Notes: generated by a model not told the origin, from the sequence alone. DNA of 48,838 bases from Planctomycetaceae bacterium (GCA_011523305.1 WTHB01000151.1:1-48838), one strand, 5' to 3'. Positions 8,779 to 18,623 are shown, numbered from the stretch's first letter. Numbers and translations are program-made.

Positions 8779-10587
8779 TTAGTTCCGCCCGTAGAGGGGG
8801 CCGAACGTCTGGCAGGCTCGGAAGTCTGCCCCTTCAAGCCCGTCCGTACCGAAGGCGTTCCAGGCGCTCGGGCGGAATACCCGGTCATCCGGCACATTGT
8901 GCATGTAGACCGGAATCCGCAGGATCGAGGCCAAGGTAATGAAGAGATGCCCGACATGTCCGGCGGTCATCACACAGTGATTGGCCCCCCAGTGATTCAT
9001 CACCTCGTAGGTCGAGGTGAAGGCCCCGCGGCCGGTGAGCGAGGGCACAAACCAGGTCGTTGGCCAGGTGGGATTCGTTCGCTGATCCAGCACATCATGA
9101 ACCGCATCGGGCAGCGCGACCGTCTGCCCCTCAGCAATCTGGAGTGCGGGGCCAAGACCCGCCACCAGGTTGATCCGCGTCATCGTGGCGGGCATCCCAC
9201 CCAGAGTGCGGTAGCGAGTGCTCAGCCCACCACCCGGGAAGTACTCGGTAATCGACGGGTGCCAGGTGGTCGCCTTGAGGCACTTTGACACCTCGTCATC
9301 CGTGATATCCCAAAACGGCTTCATCGTCGGCTTGCCGTCGGTTCCCGTCTGCTGGCCTGTGCCATCGAGGGCCGCCGGTCCCGAATTGATCAGGTGCAGC
9401 AGGCCGTCCGCAGCAGCCCCCTCGAGTTGATAGCCATCACACGCTCCGGCAACGGCCTCAGGGCTCCAGTACGTCCGCAGGTCTGCGAAAATCTGCGCCG
9501 TGTTGGTAAGCAGGTGCCCAAAGAGCATGGTGGCGGCGTTGAGGGCATCGTTTTCGGTCGCAACGATGTACGGCGCCCGTTTGCCATTCCAATCGAAGGA
9601 CGTATTGAGAATGGCCTCGAGGAAGTCACCGTTGGGGAAGTGATCGGTCCACTGCCGCTGCCCTTGAAAGCCAGACGCGATGGCACCGTGGCCGTGGGCC
9701 TGTTCCTGCAGGCCCATGTCCGCCAGCCGTTCGTTGCCCACCATCAGGTCCCGGGCAATCAACGACATCTTGACGGAATCCGACCACTCCGAATCGAGCT
9801 GTTCCCGTGACCGCTTGGTCTCGGGGCTGTTGTAGTCATCGCCTTCGGGGCAGTGTTCCTTGACCCAGGCCAGGGCCCGCTCGTACTCAGCCTGATCAAA
9901 CTGCCCCTTGTTCATGCGGCCAACAAACTCGGTCATGTCGATATCTTCGACCCGCATGCCCAGCCACTTCTCCCAAAACGCATAATCCACCATCGAGCCG
10001 GCAATACCCATCGACGTTCCGCCCATCGAGAGGTAGGCCTTGCCACGCATCAGTGCCGCTGCCAGACCGCAGCGGGTGAAGTCGAGAATCTTGGCACGCA
10101 CGTCGGCCGGCATATTCCCATCACCGGCATCCTGCACGTCGCGGCCATAGATGCCGAACGCCGGAATCCCCTTCTGCGTGTGGCCGGCAAGCACTGCCGC
10201 CAGGTAGACCGCCCCGGGCCGCTCCGTGCCGTTGAATCCAAAGACCGCCTTCGGACGAAGCGGATCCATGTCCATCGTCTCACTGCCGTAGCACCAGCAC
10301 GGCGTGACGGTCAGCGAGAGCCCAACATGCTCCCGCCGGAACAGATCGTCACAGGCAGTCGCCTCAGCAACACCACCAATGCAGGTCTCGGCGATCACAC
10401 AGGCGACCGGCTGACCGTTGGGGTACTTTAGTTCGCTGCTGATCAGATCGGCCACCCGCCTGGCCAGATTCATGGTCTGATCTTCGAGGGATTCACGGAC
10501 GCCGCCGAGACGGCCGTCAATCGTGGGGCGAATACCGACCTTGGGAAGAGAACCATTCCAGATTGTGGGAGCGTGATGTGCAGCCAT
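8779..10587 (-). CDS. fucI: L-fucose isomerase
   Basis: Product of 602 aa, close to the roughly 590 aa of the E. coli enzyme, starting at the ATG at 10587. It interconverts L-fucose and L-fuculose in the cytoplasm with a manganese cofactor. The catalytic residues known from E. coli can be located: Glu345 in [16 protein letters not shown], Asp369 in [13 protein letters not shown], and His537 in [41 protein letters not shown] and the N-terminal [21 protein letters not shown] are also typical. It lies 87 bp after fucP and 65 bp before the aldolase, so the three probably share a transcript. This gene is the strongest evidence that the locus is for fucose. Confidence 0.96.
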   Translation of the reverse strand: MAAHHAPTIWNGSLPKVGIRPTIDGRLGGVRESLEDQTMNLARRVADLISSELKYPNGQPVACVIAETCIGGVAEATACDDLFRREHVGLSLTVTPCWCYGSETMDMDPLRPKAVFGFNGTERPGAVYLAAVLAGHTQKGIPAFGIYGRDVQDAGDGNMPADVRAKILDFTRCGLAAALMRGKAYLSMGGTSMGIAGSMVDYAFWEKWLGMRVEDIDMTEFVGRMNKGQFDQAEYERALAWVKEHCPEGDDYNSPETKRSREQLDSEWSDSVKMSLIARDLMVGNERLADMGLQEQAHGHGAIASGFQGQRQWTDHFPNGDFLEAILNTSFDWNGKRAPYIVATENDALNAATMLFGHLLTNTAQIFADLRTYWSPEAVAGACDGYQLEGAAADGLLHLINSGPAALDGTGQQTGTDGKPTMKPFWDITDDEVSKCLKATTWHPSITEYFPGGGLSTRYRTLGGMPATMTRINLVAGLGPALQIAEGQTVALPDAVHDVLDQRTNPTWPTTWFVPSLTGRGAFTSTYEVMNHWGANHCVMTAGHVGHLFITLASILRIPVYMHNVPDDRVFRPSAWNAFGTDGLEGADFRACQTFGPLYGRN

Positions 10588-10674
10588 TATTTACATCCAA
10601 GCAAGAAAACGAAACGAAGAACCGTCAGAAAACCGAGAACCAGCCCCGGCAGACAACCCGGGGCCGGGATGAGA

Positions 10675-12102
10675 TCAGCCAGCCGCAGTCGCAGAGGCTG
10701 ACGAGTTCCGTGACCCCAGGAAGACCGCGAACCCGAAGATCGCAATCACCACAAAGCAAATCAGTGGCAGGAAGAACGAGACCCGCACAGACTCCAGGGT
10801 CTGGCCCGCGATAACCATGCTGGCGCCGTCGATCAATGCCCCCTGATACCGAGGCATGAAGGCACCACCGACGATCGCAAAGATCAGCCCTGCCGACCCC
10901 AACTTGGCATCATTGGGCGTCAGGCCATTCAAGGCAATTCCGTAAATCGTCGGGAACATCAGCGACATGCAGGCCGACACCCCGATCAGGCAATACAGCC
11001 CGGTCATGCCCTGCAGGAAAATCGCCCCGGCCGTCAACAGTCCACCACCGATGGCCAGCAGACCGAGCAACAGTCCCGGCGCCATGTACTTCAGGATGAA
11101 CGTGCAGATGAAGCGACTTCCCAGAAAGATACCCATCGCCAAAATGTTGTAGTTCTGCGCCTGGGCGGCACTCAGCCCGACGAGGGTCATGCCGTAGTGA
11201 ATGACGAATGTCCAGCACATGATCTGGGCGCCGACATAGAAGGTTTGGGCGATCACCCCGCCGAGGTACTGCCAGTTGGTGAAGAGGTTCCCGAGTAAAT
11301 GCACGACGTGAATCTGCTCTTCCTCATGCCCGGTATCAGGCAACTTGGCCACCACAAACATGACCAGCACGATCAACACGACCAGCGCGATCACGACGTA
11401 CGGAGTACGAACCACCTCGAGGTCGTGGGCCATCATTGCCTTGCGTTCTTCCGGCTTCGACTCCGCAAACTCCTCCATCGATTTGGTAATCAGCCCATCG
11501 ACTTCACTCGGCAGCATGGTGGCGTACTCCGGGTGAGCCGCAATCTCCTTCTGCCGGAAATCCGATACTTCCAGCCCCGGCAGAATGAACATGCTGGCGA
11601 CCACCATGCCGGTGAGTGAACCGATTGGATTGAATGCCTGCGCCAGATTGAGCCGCTGGGTCGCCGTACTCCGTGGGCCCATCGAGAGGATGTACGGGTT
11701 CGCCGTTGTCTCCAGAAATGCCAAGCCAAAGGTCAGCACATAGAACCCGACAAGAAAGACGTTGAACTCCATCATCAGGCTGGCGGGAATCGTCAAGGCG
11801 GCCCCAATCGCGTAGAGCAATAGGCCGATGATGATGCCGGACTTGTAGGAGACCTTGCGGATTACCAGGGCCGCCGGAATCGCCATGGTGGCATAGCCGC
11901 CATAAAAGGCCCACTGCACGAGGCTGCTCTGAGCGTTGCTGATCAGGAAGATTTCCTTGAATGCCCGCACCAGTGGATTGGTGATGTCATTCGCGAAGCC
12001 CCAGAGGGCGAACAGCGATGTCACCAGAATAAACGGCCCCACGTAGGCTGCCGGAACCACCGACTCTTGACCTGCACCAGGTGCCGACGACGACTTGTCC
12101 AT
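10675..12102 (-). CDS. fucP: L-fucose:H+ symporter-type MFS permease
   Basis: Product of 475 aa with about 12 hydrophobic segments. The ATG at 12102 is preceded by AAAGGAAG. The frame is open upstream to 12246, but that part is not membrane-like. The core VGPFILVTSLFALWGFANDITNPLVRAFKEIFLISNAQSSLVQWAFYGGYATMAIPAA was read from the sequence in pieces and is characteristic of the FHS/FucP branch of sugar MFS transporters, as is GLAFLETTANPYI. A loop of about 60 residues (EVDGLITKSMEEFAESKPEER) between the two halves is longer than in E. coli FucP (about 438 aa total). It is first in the cluster fucP - fucI - aldolase - GH29 - DUF6786. Fucose is the likely substrate by context; related FHS permeases carry glucose or galactose. 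Confidence 0.88.
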   Translation of the reverse strand: MDKSSSAPGAGQESVVPAAYVGPFILVTSLFALWGFANDITNPLVRAFKEIFLISNAQSSLVQWAFYGGYATMAIPAALVIRKVSYKSGIIIGLLLYAIGAALTIPASLMMEFNVFLVGFYVLTFGLAFLETTANPYILSMGPRSTATQRLNLAQAFNPIGSLTGMVVASMFILPGLEVSDFRQKEIAAHPEYATMLPSEVDGLITKSMEEFAESKPEERKAMMAHDLEVVRTPYVVIALVVLIVLVMFVVAKLPDTGHEEEQIHVVHLLGNLFTNWQYLGGVIAQTFYVGAQIMCWTFVIHYGMTLVGLSAAQAQNYNILAMGIFLGSRFICTFILKYMAPGLLLGLLAIGGGLLTAGAIFLQGMTGLYCLIGVSACMSLMFPTIYGIALNGLTPNDAKLGSAGLIFAIVGGAFMPRYQGALIDGASMVIAGQTLESVRVSFFLPLICFVVIAIFGFAVFLGSRNSSASATAAG

Positions 12103-12262
12103 GTTTGTCTTCCTTTGCACATCTTCATGGAGAGCAGTAAGGGTCAACCGGTCCCTCCCAGCGATGACCCGCTGGCCGCTGTTGTAGCACACCGTCGCCC
12201 CGATGGGAGCCACAACGGGGAAAAACCCGAGTCGACCTGCGACCATTCAGCCCGCGGGCTGA

Positions 12263-12459
12263 GAGAAATCAGCCAGACAGGAGCATCTTGCCGGCATCCG
12301 CAGGGCCGCACTCAGGCCAGGGCGTGGCGGAACACCAATTGCCGAATACCTGGCTGCCATCCGAGACGCGGCCTTCAAGGGTCCGTCAAGGCCAAACTGG
12401 AATACGCCGCACCGGCACAGCCCGACCAGATCACCGAGTGGATCACGGAGCCCTTTTGA
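12263..12459 (+). pseudogene. Possible frameshifted gene remnant
   Basis: The 488 bases from 12103 to 12590 hold no convincing intact gene. Within them, one frame from 12263 to about 12379 reads HLAGIRRAALRPGRGGTPIA then EYLAAIRDAAFKG with GC-rich third positions. Just after it a different frame reads VKAKLEYAAPAQPDQITEWI then TEPF and a stop at 12457. Joining them needs one frame change, and there is no start codon. This could be the 3' end of a decayed small gene, or chance. I do not recognise the family. Confidence 0.22.
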
Positions 12460-12487
12460 AGGGACGGACACAATTTTGCGTGCCCTT
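12459..12487. repeat. Decayed REP-like palindrome
   Basis: AAGGG ACGGA CAC at the left and GTG CCCTT at the right form an imperfect inverted repeat around AATTTTGC. The right arm would be complete if five bases (TCCGT) were restored between GTG and CCCTT. The sequence resembles the palindromes that accompany REP-associated tyrosine transposases in many bacteria. No transposase is nearby. Confidence 0.35.
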
Positions 12488-12558
12488 ACCTACCGCGGCT
12501 GACCAACTGCTTTGGTTCAACGCACATTTTCTTTCTCGCGCAGCCACTCTGCACGCGG

Positions 12559-12580
12559 CTTCCCGTCGCCTCGCGGGAAG
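12559..12580. terminator. Hairpin just downstream of the 98-aa gene
   Basis: CTTCCCG and CGGGAAG form a perfect 7-bp stem with an 8-nt loop, beginning about 10 nt past the stop codon of the minus-strand gene that ends at 12591. It lacks a U-tract; its position suggests a 3' end or a transcript-stabilising hairpin. Confidence 0.35.
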
Positions 12581-12590
12581 TACGTATCAC

Positions 12591-12887
12591 TCATCCGTCG
12601 AGTTGCCCCCGGATCGCCTTAAACCGCTGGTGATGCCGCCACCTCTCCCACAGGGTTGCCGCACGCAGCCTGGGATCGTTGGGATGGAACCGATGCTCTT
12701 TGCCGCGACGGGTCACCAACAGCACCTGACCATCCTCAAGCACCGTCTTTACCAACCAGTATTTATCGACCACGTATGCGTAATACTCGCCACGCCGGGA
12801 TGCATCGACCGTTCGGGAGCGCCGCCCAGGGGTAGTGCTGAACTTCTGCTTCGCAAAGACGACTCGATCACCGGGTTTCCATCGCAT
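12591..12887 (-). CDS. 98-aa conserved-looking basic protein of unknown function
   Basis: Product of 98 aa from an ATG at 12887. The opening MRWKPGDRVVFAKQKFSTTPG, then RGEYYAYVVDKYWLVKTVLEDGQVLLVTRRGKEHRF and a helical, arginine-rich end (LWERWRHHQRFKAI), suggest a small SH3- or KOW-like beta-barrel followed by a helix. I recall similar short proteins in other planctomycetes, but no function. It is rich in Arg, Lys and Trp, which would fit nucleic-acid binding. It is isolated, transcribed away from the Na/Pi transporter whose start lies about 120 bp away, so the two may share a divergent promoter region. Confidence 0.7.
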   Translation of the reverse strand: MRWKPGDRVVFAKQKFSTTPGRRSRTVDASRRGEYYAYVVDKYWLVKTVLEDGQVLLVTRRGKEHRFHPNDPRLRAATLWERWRHHQRFKAIRGQLDG

Positions 12888-13008
12888 GCTGCACGCACCT
12901 CAGGCCCTTATTGGGGCAACTCTGACTTCCCTTCCACTTCAGACAAGGTACAACACCGCCTGGGAAACAAGCGAGACCATTTCCTCCGCCACCGATCGGA
13001 GCACACCC

Positions 13009-14691
13009 GTGAACCTGTCAAATTTTTTTCATCTGGCCGGAGAGTTGATTGGAGGGCTCGGCATCTTTCTGTTGGGCATGAAGTCCATGTCCGAGGGAAT
13101 GCAGGCGGTCGCAGGAAGCAGCCTCCGCCGGCTCATCAGCACCGTGACTGGCAATCGCTTCTTTGCCATTATCGTCGGCGTCATCGTGACCTGCGTCGTG
13201 CAGTCAAGCTCGATCACCACCGTCATGGTGGTCGGGTTTGTCAACAGTGGCGTGATGAGCCTGAGCCAGGCCGTCGGCGTCGTCATGGGCTCGAATATTG
13301 GCACAACGATCACAGGTTGGATTCTCGTCCTGAAGATTGGCAAGTACGGACTTCCCCTGCTCGGCGTTTCGGCATTCATCTATCTGTTCACGAGGCAGGA
13401 CCGCTGGCGGTATTGGGCCATGGGATTCATGGGAATCGGCATGGTCTTCTTTGGACTGGAATTAATGAAGGATGCCTGCAGCCTGATTAGGGAGACCCCC
13501 GAATTCGCGAGCTGGTTCCAGACTTTTCAGGCTGACAGCTACCTCGGCGTACTGAAGTGCTGCATGGCCGGCTGCATTCTGACCACGATGGTCCAATCAT
13601 CTTCAGCCACCCTGGGAATCACGATCTCGCTGGCCTTCCAAGGGGTCATTTCCTACGAAACGGCCGCCGCTCTGGTGCTTGGAGAAAACGTGGGCACGAC
13701 CATCACCGCGTTTCTCGCATCGCTGGGGGCTACAACCAACGCCCGCCGCGCGGCCTACTTTCATGTGCTGTTCAACCTGATCGGCGTCTTTTGGATCACC
13801 CTCCTTTTCCCCTGGTACATCGAGTTGGTGCAGTGGGTCACGAATGTCGACGTTGCTGAGAGCGTGATGACGAACGGCAGCCTAACCTACCCCAACACCA
13901 CCCCAGCGATTGCTGCCACACACAGCATCTTCAATATCGCCAATGTGCTGCTGTTCATGCCTTTTGTGCCAGCGTTGGTCAACCTGCTGGAGCGGGTTGT
14001 GCCCGCGAAGGAATTCAAGGAAAAGCCACATCTCACCGATCTCGATATCCGCATGCTCGACACACCGACTCTCGCCATTGAACAGTCACACAAAGAACTG
14101 GAGCGGATGGGCGAGGGCTGTGAAAAAATGCTGCGCTGGCTCGCTGAATTACGTGAACAGGACGAACCTGACACCCAGTTGGCAAACCAGCTCAGCCGCC
14201 GCGAAGCGGTGCTCGACTCCATCCAGGATGAAATTGCCAGTTTCATCACGAAACTACTTTCCGGAACAGTCCCCCACAGCGTCGCCGATGAAGCCCGCAG
14301 ACAACTTCGAATGGCGGATGAATATGAGTCAGTGAGCGACTACATCGCCGACCTCGATCGCTTCGACCGCAAATTGCGACAAAACGGTCTTCGGTTCACC
14401 ATCGCCCAGCGGCAGGGCCTCGACGAACTGAACAACGATGTTCTCGCCTACCTCCATCGCGCGAATATTGCCCTGCGGCAGGAGAATCACAACATTTTTG
14501 TTGAAGTGGCCCCGGTCGCGAAGCGGATTCGCTCCCACATCAAACAGCTCCGCCGGCACCATCTTGACGATCTTTCCAGCGGCGAGATTCCGCCGTCGGT
14601 CAATATTGCTATGTTGGCCTCCCTGAACGCCTACGTGCGGGTTCTCGATCACTCGGAAAACATTGCCGAATCGATCTCGGGCGAAAAATAA
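13009..14691 (+). CDS. Na+/phosphate cotransporter (NptA family) with PhoU-like C-terminal domain
   Basis: Product of 560 aa. The GTG at 13009 is chosen because GGAG lies 8 nt upstream and the protein then begins directly before the first membrane helix (NLSNFFHLAGELIGGLGIFLLGMKSMSEGMQ). The frame is open to 12835 but that part overlaps the divergent gene. The two inverted QSSS repeats of the family are clear: VVQSSSITTVMVVGFVNSG and MVQSSSATLGITISLAFQG, each followed by a GxNxGTTIT motif (MGSNIGTTITG; LGENVGTTITA). Residues about 350-560 are helical and charged, like PhoU. It imports phosphate with sodium at the inner membrane. The following glpK is 47 bp away, so phosphate uptake and glycerol phosphorylation may be co-expressed. 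Confidence 0.92.
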   Translation: MNLSNFFHLAGELIGGLGIFLLGMKSMSEGMQAVAGSSLRRLISTVTGNRFFAIIVGVIVTCVVQSSSITTVMVVGFVNSGVMSLSQAVGVVMGSNIGTTITGWILVLKIGKYGLPLLGVSAFIYLFTRQDRWRYWAMGFMGIGMVFFGLELMKDACSLIRETPEFASWFQTFQADSYLGVLKCCMAGCILTTMVQSSSATLGITISLAFQGVISYETAAALVLGENVGTTITAFLASLGATTNARRAAYFHVLFNLIGVFWITLLFPWYIELVQWVTNVDVAESVMTNGSLTYPNTTPAIAATHSIFNIANVLLFMPFVPALVNLLERVVPAKEFKEKPHLTDLDIRMLDTPTLAIEQSHKELERMGEGCEKMLRWLAELREQDEPDTQLANQLSRREAVLDSIQDEIASFITKLLSGTVPHSVADEARRQLRMADEYESVSDYIADLDRFDRKLRQNGLRFTIAQRQGLDELNNDVLAYLHRANIALRQENHNIFVEVAPVAKRIRSHIKQLRRHHLDDLSSGEIPPSVNIAMLASLNAYVRVLDHSENIAESISGEK

Positions 14692-14738
14692 GAACAGGGT
14701 GATGCCCCCAGCCCCACCGCGAAGGATCTGGTCTCAGC

Positions 14739-16247
14739 ATGCGTGCCATCCTTGCCCTCGACCAGGGAACCACCAGTTCCCGTGCCATTCTCTTCTCGCA
14801 TGAGGGCGATGTTCTGGGCGTCGCGCAGCGGGAGTTCCAGCAGTTCTACCCGCGGCCAGGCTGGGTGGAGCACGATGCCGAAGAGATCTGGGAATCCCAA
14901 CTGGCAGTGGCCCGTGACGTGCTTTCCCGCACCGGCATTTCGGCCGCAGAGATCGCTGCTATCGGAATCACCAATCAGCGAGAAACAACCGTCCTGTGGG
15001 ATCGCCAGACCGGGAAACCGATTCACCGGGCCATCGTCTGGCAAGACCGTCGGACGGCTGAACTCTGTGACCAACTCCGAGAGGCGGGCCATCAGCCGCG
15101 CGTTACCGAGCGGACGGGGCTGGTCATCGACGCCTACTTTTCCGGCACAAAAATTCGTTGGCTGCTCGACAACGTTCCCGACGCGCGACGGCGTGCCGAG
15201 CGGGGCGAGTTGGCATTCGGCACGATCGACTCGTGGCTGCTCTGGAACCTGACCGGCGGCGACCTGCATATCACCGACACAACCAATGCCTCGCGAACCA
15301 TGCTGATGAACCTGGAGACCCAACAGTGGGACCAGGACCTCCTTGAGATGCTCCAGATTCCGGCCCAGGTGCTTCCCGAGATCCGTCCCACCAGCCAGGT
15401 CTATGGCGTCACGACTCCGACCTGCTTCGGGCAGCCGATTCCGCTTGGCGGTGCCGCTGGCGACCAGCATGCAGCCCTCTTCGGCCAGAACTGCATTGAG
15501 CATGGCATGGCAAAGAACACCTACGGCACGGGCTGTTTCATGCTGATGAACATCGGCGACACGCCGCGACCATCGACCCAGAAACTGCTCACGACCGTGG
15601 CCTGGACCACTGCAACCGAAACCGCCTTTGCGCTCGAAGGCAGTGTCTTCATTGCCGGTGCCGCAATCCAGTGGCTTCGAGACGGCCTCGGAATCATTCG
15701 CTCCTCGGCTGACGTCGAGCCGCTCGCCAGTTCCGTACCCGACACGAATGGCGTCTATCTTGTGCCGGCATTCGCCGGACTCGGCGCGCCTCACTGGGAC
15801 GCCTACGCCCGCGGCACCATTGTCGGCCTCACACGGGGCACCTCGGCGGCCCACCTCGCCCGCGCGGCGCTTGAGGGCATCGCCTTTCAGGTGGCCGATG
15901 TTCTCACTGCCATGCAGCGCGATGCCGGCATCACCATCCCGGAACTCCGAGTTGATGGCGGCGCATGCGTCAACAATCTGCTGATGCAATTCCAGGCAGA
16001 CATTCTGCAGACTCCCGTGGTCCGACCAACGGTGGTGGAAACCACCGCCCTGGGTGCCGCCTTCTTTGCCGGCCTCGCGGTCGGCTTCTGGAACGATGCC
16101 CGGCAGATCCAGACGCTGTGGCAGACTGATCGCATCTTTGAGCCCCAGCTCACGGCTGACGAAGCCCAGCACCGCCGGACTCGTTGGAACGATGCCTTGG
16201 GACGCTCCCGCAACTGGGAACGCCCCGAATTCTACCCCGAAGCCTAG
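14739..16247 (+). CDS. glpK: Glycerol kinase
   Basis: Product of 502 aa, the same length as E. coli GlpK (about 502). It phosphorylates glycerol with ATP to sn-glycerol 3-phosphate. Recognisable throughout: [102 protein letters not shown] and [18 protein letters not shown]. It is a close GlpK match rather than a generic FGGY sugar kinase, so I do not consider it the missing fuculokinase. It is followed 55 bp later by glycerol-3-phosphate dehydrogenase. No glpF facilitator is seen. Confidence 0.97.
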   Translation: MRAILALDQGTTSSRAILFSHEGDVLGVAQREFQQFYPRPGWVEHDAEEIWESQLAVARDVLSRTGISAAEIAAIGITNQRETTVLWDRQTGKPIHRAIVWQDRRTAELCDQLREAGHQPRVTERTGLVIDAYFSGTKIRWLLDNVPDARRRAERGELAFGTIDSWLLWNLTGGDLHITDTTNASRTMLMNLETQQWDQDLLEMLQIPAQVLPEIRPTSQVYGVTTPTCFGQPIPLGGAAGDQHAALFGQNCIEHGMAKNTYGTGCFMLMNIGDTPRPSTQKLLTTVAWTTATETAFALEGSVFIAGAAIQWLRDGLGIIRSSADVEPLASSVPDTNGVYLVPAFAGLGAPHWDAYARGTIVGLTRGTSAAHLARAALEGIAFQVADVLTAMQRDAGITIPELRVDGGACVNNLLMQFQADILQTPVVRPTVVETTALGAAFFAGLAVGFWNDARQIQTLWQTDRIFEPQLTADEAQHRRTRWNDALGRSRNWERPEFYPEA

Positions 16248-16302
16248 ACGAGCCTCACAGCAGCCGCCCTTGCGCTCTTTCACGTCCCAGCAGACCCCCG
16301 TC

Positions 16303-17886
16303 ATGGATCGACTCGGCACCCTCAGGGCGATTGGCAACCAGCCCGGCCCTTTCGACATCGCAGTCATCGGTGGCGGCGCGACAGGGGCGAGCATTGCCCT
16401 CGATGCGGCAACCCGTGGGCTGAAGACCGTCCTGTTTGAACAGGCCGACTTTGGGCAGGGCACCTCGAGCCGTTCAACAAAACTGGTGCACGGCGGTGTT
16501 CGGTATCTTGCCCAGGGAGACATCCGGCTTGTCCGAGACGCCCTGCGTGAACGCGGTCGCCTCCGCCGCAACGCCCCGCACGTCGTGCATGAACGGGCCT
16601 TCGCACTCCCCTGCCAGCACCTCTGGGAGAAATGGTGGTACCGCGCCGGCTTCTGGTGCTACGACCTGCTTGCCGGTGCAAGCAGCTTTCCTCGCGCCCG
16701 CTCACTCACCGCCGCCACCTGCATGGCGAACCTTCCCACCGTCATGCCAAAGCGGGCCCGAGGCGGTGTGCTCTACAGTGACGGTCAGTTCGATGACAGC
16801 AGGCTGCTGATCAACCTTCTGCAATCTGCTGCTGATCACGGAGCGTTGGTCATCAACTATGCGAGGGTGAATTCGCTGAAAAAAAATGACCGTGGCAGAA
16901 TCGTCGGCCTCGGGGTGACTGACGCGGAAACCGGCCACGGAATCGAAGTCGACGCCCGCTGCGTCATCAACGCAACCGGCCCCTTCTGTGACGCCGTGCG
17001 GCAGCTCGATTCCCCCACGACAACACCCCTGGTGGCGCCAGCGCAGGGCATTCACCTTGTCTTTCGAAAGCAATTTTTTCCTGGTGACACGGCGATGATC
17101 ATCCCCAAGACCCCGGACGGGCGGGTCTTGTTTGCCATTCCCTGGCACGACCACGTTGTCGTCGGCACCACCGACACCCCAATCGCTCGGGTGACGCTGG
17201 AGCCAACGCCCCTGGAGTCAGAGGTTCGTTTCCTTCTCGATACGCTGGGCCAGTATCTTTCCCCCGCTCCCCAGGCAGAGGACATTCTGAGCGTCTTTAC
17301 CGGTATCCGCCCCCTGGTTTCAAAGCAGGGGCACACCAAGAAGACGTCCTCGCTCTCGCGGGACCACACCATCCTGACCAGTCCCTCCGGGCTGATCACC
17401 ATCACCGGTGGCAAATGGACGACGGCCAGAAAGATGGCAGAGGATTGCGTTGACCAGGCGATCGCAGCAACAGGCCTTGCCGCCGCGACCTGCCAAACAG
17501 ACACGCTGCCCATTCATGGGGCCCCGCAGCAGACGGTCGCCACCGGACCGCTGGCCATTTACGGCACGGATGCTGCTGCGATCGCGGCCATCCAGCAATC
17601 AACCACCGACGGGGCGGTGCCGCTCGTTCCCGGACACACGCTGACGCCGGGAGAAGTGCTCTGGTATGTCCGCAGCGAGATGGCCCGCACGGTCGAGGAT
17701 GTCCTCGCCCGTCGTCACCGCATGCTGTTCCTCGACGCGGCCGCCGCAGAGGCAGCAGCCCCTCATGTCGCCCACCTGATGGCAGCGGAACTCGGCTACG
17801 ACACCGCCTGGGAAGAGCACCAACTGCGGGCCTTTTCGGCCGTTGCCAAGCACTTTCGTTGGAACGCTACCGCCTGTCGTTCATAG
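16303..17886 (+). CDS. glpD: FAD-dependent glycerol-3-phosphate dehydrogenase
   Basis: Product of 527 aa from the ATG at 16303; the frame is open far upstream only because it overlaps glpK in another frame. It oxidises sn-glycerol 3-phosphate to dihydroxyacetone phosphate and passes electrons to quinones at the membrane. The FAD-binding motif IAVIGGGATGASIALDAATRG is at about residues 19-39, followed by QGTSSRSTKLVHGGVRYLAQGD, a strong GlpA/GlpD signature. GVLYSDGQFDDSRLLINLL, FAIPWHDHVVVGTTDTPI, FTGIRPLV and ITITGGKWTTARKMAEDCVDQ complete the family pattern. A helical C-terminal domain follows. With glpK it forms the usual two-step glycerol catabolic pair. Confidence 0.95.
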   Translation: MDRLGTLRAIGNQPGPFDIAVIGGGATGASIALDAATRGLKTVLFEQADFGQGTSSRSTKLVHGGVRYLAQGDIRLVRDALRERGRLRRNAPHVVHERAFALPCQHLWEKWWYRAGFWCYDLLAGASSFPRARSLTAATCMANLPTVMPKRARGGVLYSDGQFDDSRLLINLLQSAADHGALVINYARVNSLKKNDRGRIVGLGVTDAETGHGIEVDARCVINATGPFCDAVRQLDSPTTTPLVAPAQGIHLVFRKQFFPGDTAMIIPKTPDGRVLFAIPWHDHVVVGTTDTPIARVTLEPTPLESEVRFLLDTLGQYLSPAPQAEDILSVFTGIRPLVSKQGHTKKTSSLSRDHTILTSPSGLITITGGKWTTARKMAEDCVDQAIAATGLAAATCQTDTLPIHGAPQQTVATGPLAIYGTDAAAIAAIQQSTTDGAVPLVPGHTLTPGEVLWYVRSEMARTVEDVLARRHRMLFLDAAAAEAAAPHVAHLMAAELGYDTAWEEHQLRAFSAVAKHFRWNATACRS

Positions 17887-17912
17887 CTAACCCAGCCTAA
17901 TGCTCGTTTGCA

Positions 17913-18623
17913 TCAGGCCGCTGCGAGGCTCAGGCGTTCGTCCATCCGCTCAACGTCATCGCAGCTGAGCGTATGGTCAGGATGGGTCACGGCAACCAAC
18001 AGCACCGACTCCACCAACCGCTGAACCATTCGGGGAATGCCCGCGGCGATTTCATGCACCGTGAGCGGCACCGCGGCAGCCCAGCCGCCGACGCCGGTGG
18101 TCGTCAGGCGATCACACACATAAGCCTCCGTCTCGGAAGGCGTCCACGGTGGCACAACCGCTCGCAGCAGCACCTGCTGTTGCAGATCCTGCTCGCGGGC
18201 TATCAGCGTCAGCAGGCGGCCTCGCCCCGCCAGAACAATGCCTCTCGCTTCAGATTCCGCCTGCAGACCCGCCACCAGATCTGCCAGTGCCGCCGCATCC
18301 ACCAGGTGGGCATCATCCAGCAGGAAAACTTGGTGCGCCGCTGGTCGTCCACCACGCACGAACGCAGGAGCCTGTGGCGTCAGATTATGTTTGAAGTCTC
18401 GGCACGAGAGCCGCACCACGCTCGAGCCAGCAGCTAGAAGATCCTCCGAAAGCTGTGTCAGGAGCGTCGTCACACCCGTCCCGCCGGGCCCGCACAGCAC
18501 GGCCATTCCGCCGGGCTGTCGCACCGCGTAGAGCAACCGCGCCAGCGCCGCCTGCTGCGGCTTGGTCAAGTCGACACCGACGGTGGGATCACCGCCACTA
18601 GCCAGTGCCCCCAACTGACTCAT
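17913..18623 (-). CDS. ExeA-like AAA ATPase with altered Walker A motif
   Basis: Product of 236 aa. Its ATG overlaps the stop of the upstream gene (ATGA), so translation is probably coupled. The layout is that of ExeA/AAA_22 ATPases associated with exopolysaccharide or secretion loci: P-loop region VLCGPGGTGVTTLL (residues 43-55), Walker B VFLLDDAHLVD (99-109), then a sensor-like GIVLAGRGRL. In the P-loop the invariant lysine before Thr is valine (Val51), encoded by GTG; a change from a Lys codon needs two substitutions. ATP hydrolysis may therefore be weak or absent. The C-terminal helices (IAAGIPRMVQRLVESVLLVA) match the winged/helical end of ExeA relatives. It is third in a three-gene operon. 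Confidence 0.75.
   Translation of the reverse strand: MSQLGALASGGDPTVGVDLTKPQQAALARLLYAVRQPGGMAVLCGPGGTGVTTLLTQLSEDLLAAGSSVVRLSCRDFKHNLTPQAPAFVRGGRPAAHQVFLLDDAHLVDAAALADLVAGLQAESEARGIVLAGRGRLLTLIAREQDLQQQVLLRAVVPPWTPSETEAYVCDRLTTTGVGGWAAAVPLTVHEIAAGIPRMVQRLVESVLLVAVTHPDHTLSCDDVERMDERLSLAAA

Noticed and set aside
14739-16247. FGGY kinase as the missing L-fuculokinase
   Set aside because: The sequence follows E. coli GlpK closely from end to end and is paired with glpD, so it is a glycerol kinase.
14649-16571. 640-aa open frame on the minus strand
   Set aside because: It is fully antisense to glpK, whose identity is certain; long antisense frames are common in GC-rich DNA.
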